Assembly: GCF_016908275.1 (NCBI RefSeq)
Contig: NZ_JAFBDN010000010.1
Span: 1-53,735 of the forward strand
Reading direction: 5' to 3'
From: Periweissella beninensis
Lineage (GTDB): Bacteria > Bacillota > Bacilli > Lactobacillales > Lactobacillaceae
DNA: 53,735 nucleotides
In this document: piece after piece, positions 37,707-46,804 of the stretch
How positions within the stretch are numbered: the first letter of the stretch is position 1
Layout: each line of letters opens with the position of its first letter
Notes under the pieces: model-generated
Database searches by the model: none
What the model was told of the DNA's origin: nothing
The model's input: the letters and a program-made list of their open reading frames with translations, nothing else
Translations under genes and position numbers: made by a program

Positions 37707-38711
37707 GTGTCTAATAAAGAAAAATTGACGATAAATGATATTGCACGTTTAGCAGGTGTATCTAAAAGTACGGTTTCACGCTATTTAAACAATGGGCCAA
37801 TTAGTTCATTTAAAAAAGCAAAAATTGCTGAAGTTATTGAAAAAACAGATTATCAACCGAATGTATTTGCGCAAAGTATTCGGCAAAATCAATCAGCATT
37901 AGTAGGAGTTTTAGTGCCACGACTAAATTCAACTGTGATGACAGATTTATTAAAGGGTATCGATCAATATGATGAGCGAACCCAACTGCTAATTGTGAAT
38001 ACTTATCAAAAGGATCAACGAGTTATCAGTGCACTTAAAACAATGGCACAGCAAAATGTTAGTGGAATTATATATTCGGCAGCGCGACTATCAAGTGAAT
38101 TAAAGGCAACATTAGATGAAGTACCGATGCCAGTAGTTATTTATGGTCAAGATAGCCCAACATATTCGCATGTTGTTATGGATGATTATGAAGCAGGTTT
38201 TAAAATGGGACAGTTTGTTGGAAGTAAAACGCCCAAAAATACATTATTGTTGACAATCAATCCGCAAGTTGATGAAGCAGTTGGTAAATTACGCTATGAA
38301 GGGTTTAAATTAGGCTTTACACAGGCAAATAATCACCAAGTTTTAACAGAAGAAACAACGACATTTGCACAAGCAGATGCCAAAGAAGCGACATTAGTTG
38401 CATTTAAAAAGAAACAATATGATTTCATCGTAGCCATTACTGATACGATTGCTGCGGGCGCTTTAAGCGCTTTACATGAGCTTAATTTGCGAGTACCTGA
38501 TGATGTTCAAGTTGTGGGTTTTGGTGGTACTAGCCTAGCTAATTTAGTGACACCAGCTTTAACGACAATTAAGTTTCCATATCAAGAAGCTGGTGCAATG
38601 GTTATGAATCTTTTACAAAAGGTTATCCACAAAGAATTAAGCGCTGTGCATGAAATTAAATTAAAGAGTGAATTACATCTTGGTGAAAGTACCAAGCAAT
38701 TAGACAGCTAA
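37707..38711 (+). CDS. scrR: LacI-family transcriptional regulator of the sucrose genes (ScrR-like)
   Basis: Repressor expected to sense a sucrose-derived sugar. The 334-residue protein from GTG at 37707 has the helix-turn-helix TINDIARLAGVSKSTVSRYL at residues 8-27 and the hinge KTDYQPNVFAQSIRQNQ. A periplasmic-binding-like effector domain follows, with VVGFGGTSLANLVTPALTTI near the end. AGGTGAAAA lies eight bases upstream; an in-frame ATG 66 bases earlier has no site. It directly precedes the hydrolase and PTS genes, whose promoter carries two LacI-type operators. The scr assignment is inferred from context. Confidence 0.85.
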   Translation: MSNKEKLTINDIARLAGVSKSTVSRYLNNGPISSFKKAKIAEVIEKTDYQPNVFAQSIRQNQSALVGVLVPRLNSTVMTDLLKGIDQYDERTQLLIVNTYQKDQRVISALKTMAQQNVSGIIYSAARLSSELKATLDEVPMPVVIYGQDSPTYSHVVMDDYEAGFKMGQFVGSKTPKNTLLLTINPQVDEAVGKLRYEGFKLGFTQANNHQVLTEETTTFAQADAKEATLVAFKKKQYDFIVAITDTIAAGALSALHELNLRVPDDVQVVGFGGTSLANLVTPALTTIKFPYQEAGAMVMNLLQKVIHKELSAVHEIKLKSELHLGESTKQLDS

Positions 38712-38817
38712 GATACCATACAAAATTAGTTATTTAAAAAGTGAAAGTTGTACCAGATATGACAGGTCAACTTTTATTTTTTTAATGCTAATTATTTTGA
38801 ATAAATTAAAAAAAAGA

Positions 38818-38859
38818 TTGACAAAATATATTGTAAGCGTTTACAATATATTTTGTTAA
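38818..38859 (+). promoter_or_regulatory. Sucrose promoter within a near-perfect 40-bp palindrome (operator/cre)
   Basis: TTGACA (38818-38823), 18 bases and TACAAT (38842-38847) form the promoter. Bases 38821-38836 are the exact reverse complement of 38841-38856 around a central GCGT, and pairing continues with one wobble to 38818/38859. The core TTGTAAGCGTTTACAA (38831-38846) fully matches the CcpA cre consensus and also resembles LacI-family operators. Repressor binding here would cover both promoter hexamers. Confidence 0.75.
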
Positions 38860-38863
38860 GTTG

Positions 38864-38877
38864 TGAAACCGGTTCCA
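38864..38877 (+). promoter_or_regulatory. Second LacI-type operator of the sucrose genes
   Basis: TGAAACCGGTTCCA, with the CCGG core of LacI-family operators, lies 33 bases (three helical turns) centre-to-centre after the upstream palindrome and before the hydrolase start. Placement on the same helix face suits cooperative or looped binding. Confidence 0.6.
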
Positions 38878-38907
38878 AAAAAACTTTTCGACATAGGGGA
38901 GAAACTA

Positions 38908-40260
38908 ATGAGTACACAGAGATTAGATTTTAAAATCGATAATGAAAAGCTTTTTGAAGCTTTTCATTTAGCACCACAATTTGGTTTGTTAAACGATCCA
39001 AATGGGTTAATTTATTTTAAAGGCTACTATCACGTTTTTTATCAGTGGAATCCCAAAGCATTAGATCATAAATATAAAGTGTGGGGACACTTCATAAGTA
39101 AAGATTTAAAAAATTGGCATCGCGAACCAATTGCTTTGAGCCCATCAGCAGAATATGATAGTGCTGGAATTTATTCTGGAACAGCTTTTATCCATGATGA
39201 GTATCTCTATGTTGTCTATACTGGTAATATTCGAGATAGTAATGGCGAAAGTTGTGCCAGTCACCAAAATATTGCGCGTTCAGCAGATGGTCTTAAGTTT
39301 GAAAAATTAGGCGAAATGTTTCCACACCCTAAAGGATACACGCGGCATGTTCGTGATCCTAAGGTTTGGCGCGCCGCTAATGGACAATGGCAGTTAATCC
39401 TAGGAGCTCAAAAGGCCGATACGCTAACTGGGGACATTATTTTATATCAGTCAAATGATTTAAAAAATTGGCAGTTTAGAGGATCGATTCTAGGATCACA
39501 ATTACCTAACTATCGAGGGTATATGCTTGAATGTCCAGACTTAATTGATTTTGGCAAACAACAAGTATTAATGTTTTCGTTACAAGGACATGCGGCCGAA
39601 GGAGAGCGTTTCAAAAATATTCATAACACTGGGTATGTTGTTGGTAATTTTGATCACCAAAATGGTGTGTTTAACGTTAATACTAATTATCAAGAATTTG
39701 ACTATGGTTTTGAATATTATGCACCGCAAACAATGAATTTAGCTAACAATAAACATTTAATATGGGGTTGGATGGGAATTATGCCGGCAGCGGTTGAAGA
39801 AAGTTTGCCAACTAAAAAAGACAATTGGATGCATATATTATCACAACCACGTGAATTAGTTTTAGAACAAAATCATTTATACCAATTACCAATTATTGAA
39901 ACTAAGGAATTATTTAAGCAAAAACAAAGTGACCAAGTTATGACTTGGGAGGCAAAATTAGTACCACAATATGTAAAGCTAACTAATGTAGTTGATTTTG
40001 AATTAAAAATTACTGAAAATTTAGTACTTGAATTAAGCAATAATAAATTAACGCTATTAAGAATTAGTTGGCACAATGGAATGAAAGAAGTACGAACAGT
40101 AGAAGCAGTAATTAATACATTAGAAATTTTTATTGATAATAGTACCGTCGAAATATTTGTTAATAACGGGCAGTATGCTTTCTCCGCTAGATTCTTTGGC
40201 GATGTTAAAATAATTAATTTAAAAGCACGCCAGCCAATTACAATTGAACAAAATTTTTAG
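38908..40260 (+). CDS. scrB: Sucrose-6-phosphate hydrolase (GH32)
   Basis: Splits sucrose-6-phosphate, made by the PTS, into glucose-6-phosphate and fructose. The 450-residue protein has the GH32 nucleophile Asp30 in LLNDPNGL, the transition-state Asp150 in HVRDPKVW and the acid/base Glu208 in MLECPDL, followed by the C-terminal beta-sandwich. The ATG at 38908 follows GGGGAG; an in-frame GTG at 38863 overlaps the operator and is rejected. No signal peptide is present, which suits an intracellular phospho-sugar hydrolase. It is 47 bases upstream of the PTS gene. Confidence 0.93.
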   Translation: MSTQRLDFKIDNEKLFEAFHLAPQFGLLNDPNGLIYFKGYYHVFYQWNPKALDHKYKVWGHFISKDLKNWHREPIALSPSAEYDSAGIYSGTAFIHDEYLYVVYTGNIRDSNGESCASHQNIARSADGLKFEKLGEMFPHPKGYTRHVRDPKVWRAANGQWQLILGAQKADTLTGDIILYQSNDLKNWQFRGSILGSQLPNYRGYMLECPDLIDFGKQQVLMFSLQGHAAEGERFKNIHNTGYVVGNFDHQNGVFNVNTNYQEFDYGFEYYAPQTMNLANNKHLIWGWMGIMPAAVEESLPTKKDNWMHILSQPRELVLEQNHLYQLPIIETKELFKQKQSDQVMTWEAKLVPQYVKLTNVVDFELKITENLVLELSNNKLTLLRISWHNGMKEVRTVEAVINTLEIFIDNSTVEIFVNNGQYAFSARFFGDVKIINLKARQPITIEQNF

Positions 40261-40307
40261 TAATGAATGATTTATCAAAAAAGAACCTTTATTAAGGAGA
40301 TAATATT

Positions 40308-42251
40308 ATGGACTATAAAGCTGTTGCGGGTCGTGTTAATGCGGCCTTAGGAAAAGACAATGTTGCTACAGCAGCACACTGTGCAACTAGACTAAGACTT
40401 ATTATTAAGGATAAAGATAAAATTGACATGGCAGCGCTAGATAATGATCCTGATTTAAAAGGGACATTTGAATCAGCCGGTCAATTTCAAATTATTGTAG
40501 GTCCTGGTGATGTGAATGGTGTTTATGATGAATATGTAAAAATAGCCAATGTATCAACTGCAACACCAGATGAGTTAAAGAAACTAGCAGCCGAAGCGGG
40601 AACTAAAAATAATCCAGTGATGGCCGTAGTTAAAGTATTATCAGATATTTTCGTACCATTAATTCCAGCTTTGACAGCTGGTGGTTTATTGATGGCTTTG
40701 AATAATATTTTAACTGGGGCTGGTTTATTTGGAAAAGAATCGTTAGTACAAATGTATCCCCGGATTACCGGTATTTCAGAAATGGTTAACTTAATGGCAA
40801 GTGCTCCCTTTGCTTTCTTACCAATTTTGATTGGGTTTACGGCGACTAAGCGGTTCGGTGGTAATGAAATTTTAGGAGCAGCTGCCGGAATGATGCTAGT
40901 TATGCCTGCACTTATTAATGGTTACAGCGTTGCTGAAGCAGTAGCAAGTGGTAAAATGCCACAATGGGATATTTTTGGTTTGCACATTGCGCAAGCGGGC
41001 TATCAAGGTCAAGTATTACCTGTAATTGGTGTAGCACTTATTTTAGCAACTTTGGAAAAATTCTTCCATAAGCACTTAAAAGGCGCAGTTGACTTTACCT
41101 TTACACCAATGTTTGCATTAATTATCACTGGTTTTTTAACATTTGCAGTTGTTGGACCAGTTTTAAGAACCGTTTCAAATGGGTTAACTGATGGATTAGT
41201 ATGGTTATATACAAGCCTTGGGGCTGCTGGGATGGGAATCTTTGGTTTATTCTATTCAGCAATTGTTGTAACTGGTTTACACCAAAGTTTCCCAGCTATT
41301 GAAACCCAATTGTTAGCTGATATTAAGCGAACTGGTGGTGATTTCATTTTCCCAATTGCGACTTCTGCCAACGTGGCACAAGGAGCGGCTACGTTTGCAA
41401 TTTACTTCCTGTCGAAGGGCAATGAAAAGATGCGGGCCTTATCTTCATCAGCTGGAGCTTCAGCAATGTTAGGAATTACTGAGCCAGCAATGTTTGGGGT
41501 TAACTTAAAATACAAATTCCCATTCTTTATTGCTTTAGGTGCTGCTGGGGTTTCATCAGCAATCATGGGATTATTCCATGTCTTATCTTCTTCACTTGGA
41601 CCAGCAGGATTAATTGGATTTATTGCAATTCCAGCGCATTCATGGATTGGTTTTTTCATCGCAGTAATTGTCAGTTTTGTAATTTCCTTTAGTGCGACTT
41701 ATGTATATGGGAAACGGGTATTTGCTAAAGAAACTACAAGCACAGCAAATAGTGCAACAAAAACGAATCAGGTGGCTTATGAATTAACAGCTAATGATCA
41801 AGTTGTGGCAGCCCCGGTGACTGGAACCATTGTTGAGCTTAGCAAGGTTCCTGATCCTGTATTTGCAAGTGGAGCCATGGGCACGGGCGTAGCAATCGAA
41901 CCAAATAAGGAAACAATTATTTCACCAGTATCAGGGACTATCTCAGTTGCGTACCCAACTCATCATGCCTATGGTTTAACTACTGATGAAGGGATTGAAG
42001 TGTTGATTCATATTGGAATTGATACTGTCAACTTAGAAGGTAAAGGATTTACTTCAAATGTTAAACAAGGTGATCGTGTTAATATCGGTGATCAATTAGG
42101 AACAGTGGACATTGCTAGTGTGAAGGCTGCTGGCTTGCAAGCAACTACTATGATTATTGTTACTGGTAAACCAGAAGGTACGGAAGTTAAAAATGTGTTA
42201 ACACCTAACTCATATATTGAACAAGGTGATGATTTATTGGCTATTCATTAA
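40308..42251 (+). CDS. scrA: Sucrose-type PTS permease, EIIBCA
   Basis: Imports and phosphorylates sucrose. The 647-residue protein is ordered EIIB (phospho-cysteine Cys25 in AAHCATRLRL), EIIC (about residues 100-465, roughly ten helices), then a glucose-type EIIA. The EIIA holds VAAPVTGTIVEL and the phospho-histidine in EVLIHIGIDTVNL, ending near GKPEGTEVKN. A fused EIIA is common for ScrA of lactic acid bacteria. Sucrose specificity rests mainly on the adjacent hydrolase; trehalose-type systems have a similar layout. It has AAGGAGA upstream and a strong terminator downstream. Confidence 0.88.
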   Translation: MDYKAVAGRVNAALGKDNVATAAHCATRLRLIIKDKDKIDMAALDNDPDLKGTFESAGQFQIIVGPGDVNGVYDEYVKIANVSTATPDELKKLAAEAGTKNNPVMAVVKVLSDIFVPLIPALTAGGLLMALNNILTGAGLFGKESLVQMYPRITGISEMVNLMASAPFAFLPILIGFTATKRFGGNEILGAAAGMMLVMPALINGYSVAEAVASGKMPQWDIFGLHIAQAGYQGQVLPVIGVALILATLEKFFHKHLKGAVDFTFTPMFALIITGFLTFAVVGPVLRTVSNGLTDGLVWLYTSLGAAGMGIFGLFYSAIVVTGLHQSFPAIETQLLADIKRTGGDFIFPIATSANVAQGAATFAIYFLSKGNEKMRALSSSAGASAMLGITEPAMFGVNLKYKFPFFIALGAAGVSSAIMGLFHVLSSSLGPAGLIGFIAIPAHSWIGFFIAVIVSFVISFSATYVYGKRVFAKETTSTANSATKTNQVAYELTANDQVVAAPVTGTIVELSKVPDPVFASGAMGTGVAIEPNKETIISPVSGTISVAYPTHHAYGLTTDEGIEVLIHIGIDTVNLEGKGFTSNVKQGDRVNIGDQLGTVDIASVKAAGLQATTMIIVTGKPEGTEVKNVLTPNSYIEQGDDLLAIH

Positions 42252-42307
42252 CATAAGCAAAGCTTTATTTACTAGAAGGTATGTGCTACTAAAAGATCGA
42301 TATTAGT

Positions 42308-42359
42308 ATATACAAAAGAAGGGTTGGATTTGTAAAAATGCAACCCTTCTTTTGTATAT
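42308..42359. terminator. Terminator after scrA
   Basis: A 19-bp perfect stem: 42308-42326 pairs with 42341-42359, with AAGAAGGGTTG / CAACCCTTCTT at its core, a 14-base loop and A/T-rich flanks. Confidence 0.92.
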
Positions 42360-42568
42360 TATTAAGTCACTAACCATCTTTGAAATATATTTTTAAGGTA
42401 TAAATACGTGTAAATATTTGTTGATAATTAATTAGAATAAATTCTTTGTATATTCATTTAAAAAAACTACTAATTTAATTTAGATAAATTTAATAATAAC
42501 TCTTTTAATTATAAGTAAATATCGGTAAAATTAAACATTGTATTTTATGAAAGAGAGTTAAAGTTATC
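42360..42568. other. AT-rich intergenic stretch without recognised features
   Basis: About 209 bases, very AT-rich, upstream of the amino-acid permease. I see no good promoter pair with proper spacing, no long inverted repeat and no known leader fold. It must hold the permease promoter, but I cannot place it. Confidence 0.5.
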
Positions 42569-44026
42569 ATGAAAAATAAAACTAGGCAATCTCGTTTTTT
42601 GTTAAAAAAAGACGTATCTGCTGATTTAGCCCAAAAGCCAGTTTTACCTAGAACCCTTTCAGCATTTGGGTTAAGTTCAATGGGTGTTGGAGCGATTGTA
42701 GGAGCAGGAATATTTATTACACCTGGCATAATTGCTGGAAAATATGCCGGACCTGCAGTCGTTTTATCATTTTTATTAGCCGCAATTGTATGCTCATTGG
42801 CAGCGCTGTGTTATGCTGAATTTGCTTCGACAATCCCTTTAGCTGGGAGTGCATATACATATGCTTATGCGGTTTTTGGTGAATTAATAGCCTGGGTACT
42901 AGGTTGGTCGTTAGTTTCAGAATATTTATTTGCGGTTGCATCAGTTGCGAGTTCTTGGTCAGCGTATTTTCAAAATCTATTAGCTGGTATGGGAATTAAA
43001 TTACCATTGTTTTTACAACACGCTAATAGTAAAGGAATTGATCTGATTGCAATATTAGTAATTTTAGCTATTTCGGCACTATTGTTAGTAGGTGTAAGTG
43101 AATCAACTAGGATTAACGCGGGAATGGTTATTATAAAAATTACAGTTATCTTATTATTTATTGGAGTTGGCTTATTTTTTATTAAAACTAATCACTATTT
43201 ACCGTTTATTCCTGAAGCATTTACGGATAGTGCGGGCGTGCAACATTATGGGGTAGGTGGCGTAATTGCTGGTGCAGCCACAGCTTTTTATGCTTATATT
43301 GGATTTGATGCCGTTTCAACTGCTTCAGAAGAGGTTAAAAATCCAAAACGTGATATGCCAATTGGGATTATTGCATCATTGGGGATAGCATCAATACTAT
43401 ATATGGCCTTATCAGCTGTTTTAGTGGGAATTGTTAATTACCAAGACTTAGCGAAGCCTGAACATCAAGGTGATCCAGTCGCTTTTGCGTTAACTGTAAT
43501 TAATCAAAATTGGGTTGCAGCAATTGTGTCTTTAGGTGCGGTAATTGGGATGACAACGGTGTTATTAGTAATGTCTTTTGGTGGTAATCGTTTATTATTT
43601 GCCATTTCACGAGATGGGCTATTACCAACTAGTTTTCAAAAGATATCTGTAAAAAAACAAGTCCCTGTAAGGAGTACCCTAATTTTTGGGAGCAGTGCAG
43701 CGCTGATTGCTGGGGTAGTCCCATTACAAACCATTGCTGAATTGGTCAATATTGGGACTTTATTTGCCTTTGCTGTGGTTTCATTAGGGATACTATTTTT
43801 ACGTAATAATGAAGAGTTTACACAGTTAAGTCGTCAAGGGTTCAAGGTACCAGGATATCCATTCGTTCCAATTTTATCATTTATCTTATGTGGTATTTTG
43901 ATGCTCCAACTTGAGAAAGTTACTTGGTTTGTTTTTATAATTTGGCAAGTACTTGGTTTAGGGCTTTATATAGGCTATGGCTATCATCACTCAATTGTTC
44001 GGAAAAAACAGCGGGTTTTGGATTAA
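42569..44026 (+). CDS. APC-superfamily amino-acid permease
   Basis: A 485-residue membrane protein with about 12 helices. Near residue 36 it has GVGAIVGAGIFITPGIIAGK, the unwound helix 1 substrate region of APC transporters; helix 6 shows FYAYIGFDAVSTASEEVKNP. The overall pattern is closest to the cationic amino-acid transporter/YfnA group. Substrate is not assignable. It stands alone, with a GAAAGAGAG site 11 bases upstream and a terminator behind. Confidence 0.88.
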   Translation: MKNKTRQSRFLLKKDVSADLAQKPVLPRTLSAFGLSSMGVGAIVGAGIFITPGIIAGKYAGPAVVLSFLLAAIVCSLAALCYAEFASTIPLAGSAYTYAYAVFGELIAWVLGWSLVSEYLFAVASVASSWSAYFQNLLAGMGIKLPLFLQHANSKGIDLIAILVILAISALLLVGVSESTRINAGMVIIKITVILLFIGVGLFFIKTNHYLPFIPEAFTDSAGVQHYGVGGVIAGAATAFYAYIGFDAVSTASEEVKNPKRDMPIGIIASLGIASILYMALSAVLVGIVNYQDLAKPEHQGDPVAFALTVINQNWVAAIVSLGAVIGMTTVLLVMSFGGNRLLFAISRDGLLPTSFQKISVKKQVPVRSTLIFGSSAALIAGVVPLQTIAELVNIGTLFAFAVVSLGILFLRNNEEFTQLSRQGFKVPGYPFVPILSFILCGILMLQLEKVTWFVFIIWQVLGLGLYIGYGYHHSIVRKKQRVLD

Positions 44027-44068
44027 ATAAAGGTAAACTAAGCTTAGCACATTAATTATGATGTAAAT

Positions 44069-44106
44069 AAAAATTCCGGGTGGAAGATTAACCACCTGGA
44101 ATTTTT
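44069..44106. terminator. Terminator between the permease and dehydrogenase genes
   Basis: AAAAATTCCGGGTGG (44069-44083) pairs with CCACCTGGAATTTTT (44092-44106) with one wobble pair. It serves two convergent genes. Confidence 0.88.
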
Positions 44107-44135
44107 ACGCTTAAACCTAAATAAACTTGTAGATA

Positions 44136-45083
44136 TTAATATCCTTTTTTCAAATCAACAACATTACGGACAAACGTTTTGTCCGTAAAATAGCTTGTCA
44201 GATTACTTAAAATTATTTTACTAAGTCGTTGATCATAGTCATAAGATAGCCCAGTACTGTGACTAGTAATTAGTATTTCCGGAATTTGCCAGAGTTTATC
44301 ATCAATTGGAAGTGGTTCAAGTTCAGTCACATCCAAGGCAACATATTTGATTTTATGTTGTGCAATTGCTTTAAGGAGAGCGTCACTGTCCACTGAAGCA
44401 CCGCGACCAACGTTGATAAATAAGAAAAGATCAGTTATTTTAGCAAAAAATTTTGGGTCATAAAAATGATGTGTTTCTGTGGTGCCAGGTAAGATATTAA
44501 TAATAATGTTAGCCTTTTTAAGGGCTTGAGGATAATTTTCAAGAGAAAAAACTTCGTTAAAGCCCTTTATGGGGTTACCATGGTGATTAACACCTAAGGT
44601 TTTAACCCCGAATACTTGTAGATTTTGGGCTAGTTCTTGACCGATACGGCCGGTACCAAAAATAAGTATGGTAAAGTCACTAAGGACAAAGTGATTACCA
44701 TTCGCTTGCCACTCGTGGTTGTTTGTGTTTTTGACATGTTGATTAAGCCCTCTTGTAAAGTAAAGTAGGTCAGCCATTACTGATTGTGCAATTGGTTGAG
44801 CATGGACACCACTAGCATTGGTAACGGTGATATTACGTTTATTTAAGGTACTAATTGGTAAATAGTCAACTCCTGCTGAGCGCGTTTGAATCCATTTTAA
44901 TTGGCTATTGGGGGCATTCAAAATTTTCTCACTCAAGTGCTTGTCCCAACCTAACATGATAGTAACAGTCGCATAATTGAGTGGTGATAAATCTTTTGCC
45001 AATGTTAGCTTAAGATTATGGGAGTTAATAAAATTTATAACTGGTTTATCAAGTTCAACAAAAGAAACAATATGTTCGTTCAT
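44136..45083 (-). CDS. D-isomer-specific 2-hydroxyacid dehydrogenase
   Basis: NAD(P)-dependent oxidoreductase, 315 residues. The Rossmann motif is IFGTGRIGQELAQNL. The catalytic arginine lies in FINVGRGASVD, the glutamate in ALDVTELEPLP and the histidine in ILITSHSTG. This matches the family that includes D-lactate, hydroxyisocaproate, glyoxylate and phosphoglycerate dehydrogenases; the substrate is not clear. It is a single gene on the minus strand, with GAGGG upstream. Confidence 0.88.
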   Translation of the reverse strand: MNEHIVSFVELDKPVINFINSHNLKLTLAKDLSPLNYATVTIMLGWDKHLSEKILNAPNSQLKWIQTRSAGVDYLPISTLNKRNITVTNASGVHAQPIAQSVMADLLYFTRGLNQHVKNTNNHEWQANGNHFVLSDFTILIFGTGRIGQELAQNLQVFGVKTLGVNHHGNPIKGFNEVFSLENYPQALKKANIIINILPGTTETHHFYDPKFFAKITDLFLFINVGRGASVDSDALLKAIAQHKIKYVALDVTELEPLPIDDKLWQIPEILITSHSTGLSYDYDQRLSKIILSNLTSYFTDKTFVRNVVDLKKGY

Positions 45084-45199
45084 AAGATATCCCTCACATT
45101 AGTATATAAGTTATAATAGGTACTAATTAATTATAGCTATTTTTTGAATAATAACAGTTAATAATGCTTTTTGATAATAAATCTTAAGGGAGTCAACAG

Positions 45200-45811
45200 A
45201 TGACAAGTAAAAATACAAAAATACAAAAATTAGTAATAGCAGCAGTATTTATGGCAATTATATTAATTCAAGTGATATTTAATTTAGGGTATATTCCACT
45301 AGGGGCTTTTTTTGTGGGAGCAGCGGTCACAATCATCCAGTTTACTGTGGCAATTGGCACCATCCTGTTGGGGGTGCGGTTTGGCATAGTTTTAGGAGCA
45401 TTTTGGGGTGTTTTACGATTATGGCAAGCTTGGACGACCCCTGGATCACTAGGCTCATTAATGTTTATGAATCCAATTACTTCAGTGGGAGCTAGTGTGT
45501 TGATTGCTATAAGCGTGGGTTTATTTATTAAAGTAGTCAAGTTTGATATTAATCAACCTCAATCGTGGGTCTTAGCTATTGCAGGGATAATAGCCGCAAT
45601 AACTAATACGGCGGTTGTAACATTATCAACCTGGATTGGTTTCAGTATAATGCATTTAAATTGGCAAAAAATTGTTAATCTAGGGCATAATCAAGATTTC
45701 TTACCATGGTTTTTAACAACAATCGTTGGTTTTAATGGTATTTTTGAAGTGATTGCCGGTTTTATTTTAGTGCCATTAGTTACCATACCACTTTTAAAAA
45801 TTAGACATTAA
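45200..45811 (+). CDS. ECF transporter S component, substrate unknown
   Basis: A 203-residue membrane protein with about six helices. The N-terminal helix LVIAAVFMAIILIQVIFNLG has the alanine-rich face that docks on EcfT, and the GTILLGVRFGIVLGAFWGVL stretch is typical of substrate-binding S components. No ATPase or T subunit is adjacent, so it is a group II component that would use the EcfA1A2T module at 30917. No riboswitch is visible in its 116-base upstream gap, so the vitamin is unknown. Confidence 0.75.
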   Translation: MTSKNTKIQKLVIAAVFMAIILIQVIFNLGYIPLGAFFVGAAVTIIQFTVAIGTILLGVRFGIVLGAFWGVLRLWQAWTTPGSLGSLMFMNPITSVGASVLIAISVGLFIKVVKFDINQPQSWVLAIAGIIAAITNTAVVTLSTWIGFSIMHLNWQKIVNLGHNQDFLPWFLTTIVGFNGIFEVIAGFILVPLVTIPLLKIRH

Positions 45812-45836
45812 ATAATTAGTATGTAAGGTTGTTATT

Positions 45837-45887
45837 AAAAAAACTGGAATAAACCGATTTCAAAATGGTTTTATCCCAGTTTTTTTA
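45837..45887. terminator. Terminator between the S component and DUF1275 genes
   Basis: An imperfect stem (AAAAAACTGG with CCAGTTTTTT at the base) and a T7 run; the convergent genes share it. Confidence 0.8.
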
Positions 45888-45897
45888 ATGAAAATTA

Positions 45898-46635
45898 TCA
45901 ATTTAAGTTAATAATGTTTTGCGACGAAATGGTTTTGATATGAGGCTGTTGCTCACGATTTTTATTAGCATCAAGATCAAAATGTAATAAGATACAGGTT
46001 ATTAGTAATAATAAACAAGTACCATATAGTGCTTTTAACTGCAAGATGTTACCTAAAAAATGTGCAACATATGCTCCAATAAAGAAAGCAAATAAAATAA
46101 AAAAGAAACGCAAAGTAACAACTAATTTATCATGATTGCGAGTAACAAGATACTGAATTAAATTTGAACCAAACGTTTTAACATTTCCAGTGCTCATCAA
46201 TGTAGCATATGGTGTCCCATGTACAACTGTAAACGAATCGGCTTGAAGGGCAGAGAAAAATGCTAGACCGCCAATGACCAGTAAAGTAGGTAAATACGGA
46301 GCAAAAATAGCAATAATTAACATTCCGATTAATTCGAATAGAACACTCCATTCTTGCCAAATTATCGGTGTATTATGTGCTAATTTTTGGCGCACAAAAA
46401 AATTACTACCCGCACCTAAAGCAAAAGCCCCCAAGGGTACTAAGTAACTGAGTCCATGGCGATAATTGCCATTACTGAGATTAATACCTAACATAATTAA
46501 ATTACCAGACTGTAAACTAGCAAAATGACCGCCAAGTAAAGAATAGCAAAGTGAATCAATGTAACCGCCAATCATTGATAAAATAATGGCAACACGCAAT
46601 GTATCGTGAATATGAATACCTTTAGTTTTGGGCAT
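45898..46635 (-). CDS. DUF1275 (YoaK-type) membrane protein
   Basis: A 245-residue protein with about six helices. GGYIDSLCYSLLGGHFASLQ followed by SGNLIMLGINL at residues 23-53 is the signature of the DUF1275/YoaK family, whose function is not established. LMSTGNVKTFGSNL near residue 145 is a second conserved block. It is divergent from pncB, sharing a 169-base gap, and has GGAAGGA upstream. No functional link to NAD synthesis can be read from the protein. Confidence 0.82.
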   Translation of the reverse strand: MPKTKGIHIHDTLRVAIILSMIGGYIDSLCYSLLGGHFASLQSGNLIMLGINLSNGNYRHGLSYLVPLGAFALGAGSNFFVRQKLAHNTPIIWQEWSVLFELIGMLIIAIFAPYLPTLLVIGGLAFFSALQADSFTVVHGTPYATLMSTGNVKTFGSNLIQYLVTRNHDKLVVTLRFFFILFAFFIGAYVAHFLGNILQLKALYGTCLLLLITCILLHFDLDANKNREQQPHIKTISSQNIINLN

Positions 46636-46756
46636 AATAATAATCCTTCCTACGCAATAAAGTAATAATTTTACGCTAATTTTTTAAACTTGAAAAGAGT
46701 AACAACCATAAAAAAATATTTTATGTTTAAAGAAAGCTTAGTTATAGTACTCTGAG

Positions 46757-46792
46757 TGATATAATAGAAGGGAATTTATTTTATAAAATAAA
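46757..46792 (+). promoter_or_regulatory. Promoter and palindromic operator candidate for pncB-nadE
   Basis: An extended -10, TGATATAAT (46757-46765), has a poor -35 (TTAGTT, 16 bases upstream). Nine bases after it lies a perfect 18-bp palindrome (46775-46792, TTTATTTTATAAAATAAA) at the expected transcript start. A repressor there would block initiation. The regulator is unknown, though NAD-salvage genes in Firmicutes are often repressed by niacin-responsive factors. Confidence 0.5.
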
Positions 46793-46804
46793 GAGGAAAA
46801 TGAT

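Noticed and set aside
38863-38907. Upstream GTG start for the sucrose-6-phosphate hydrolase
   Set aside because: It overlaps the second LacI-type operator and lacks a ribosome binding site, while ATG at 38908 has GGGGAG.
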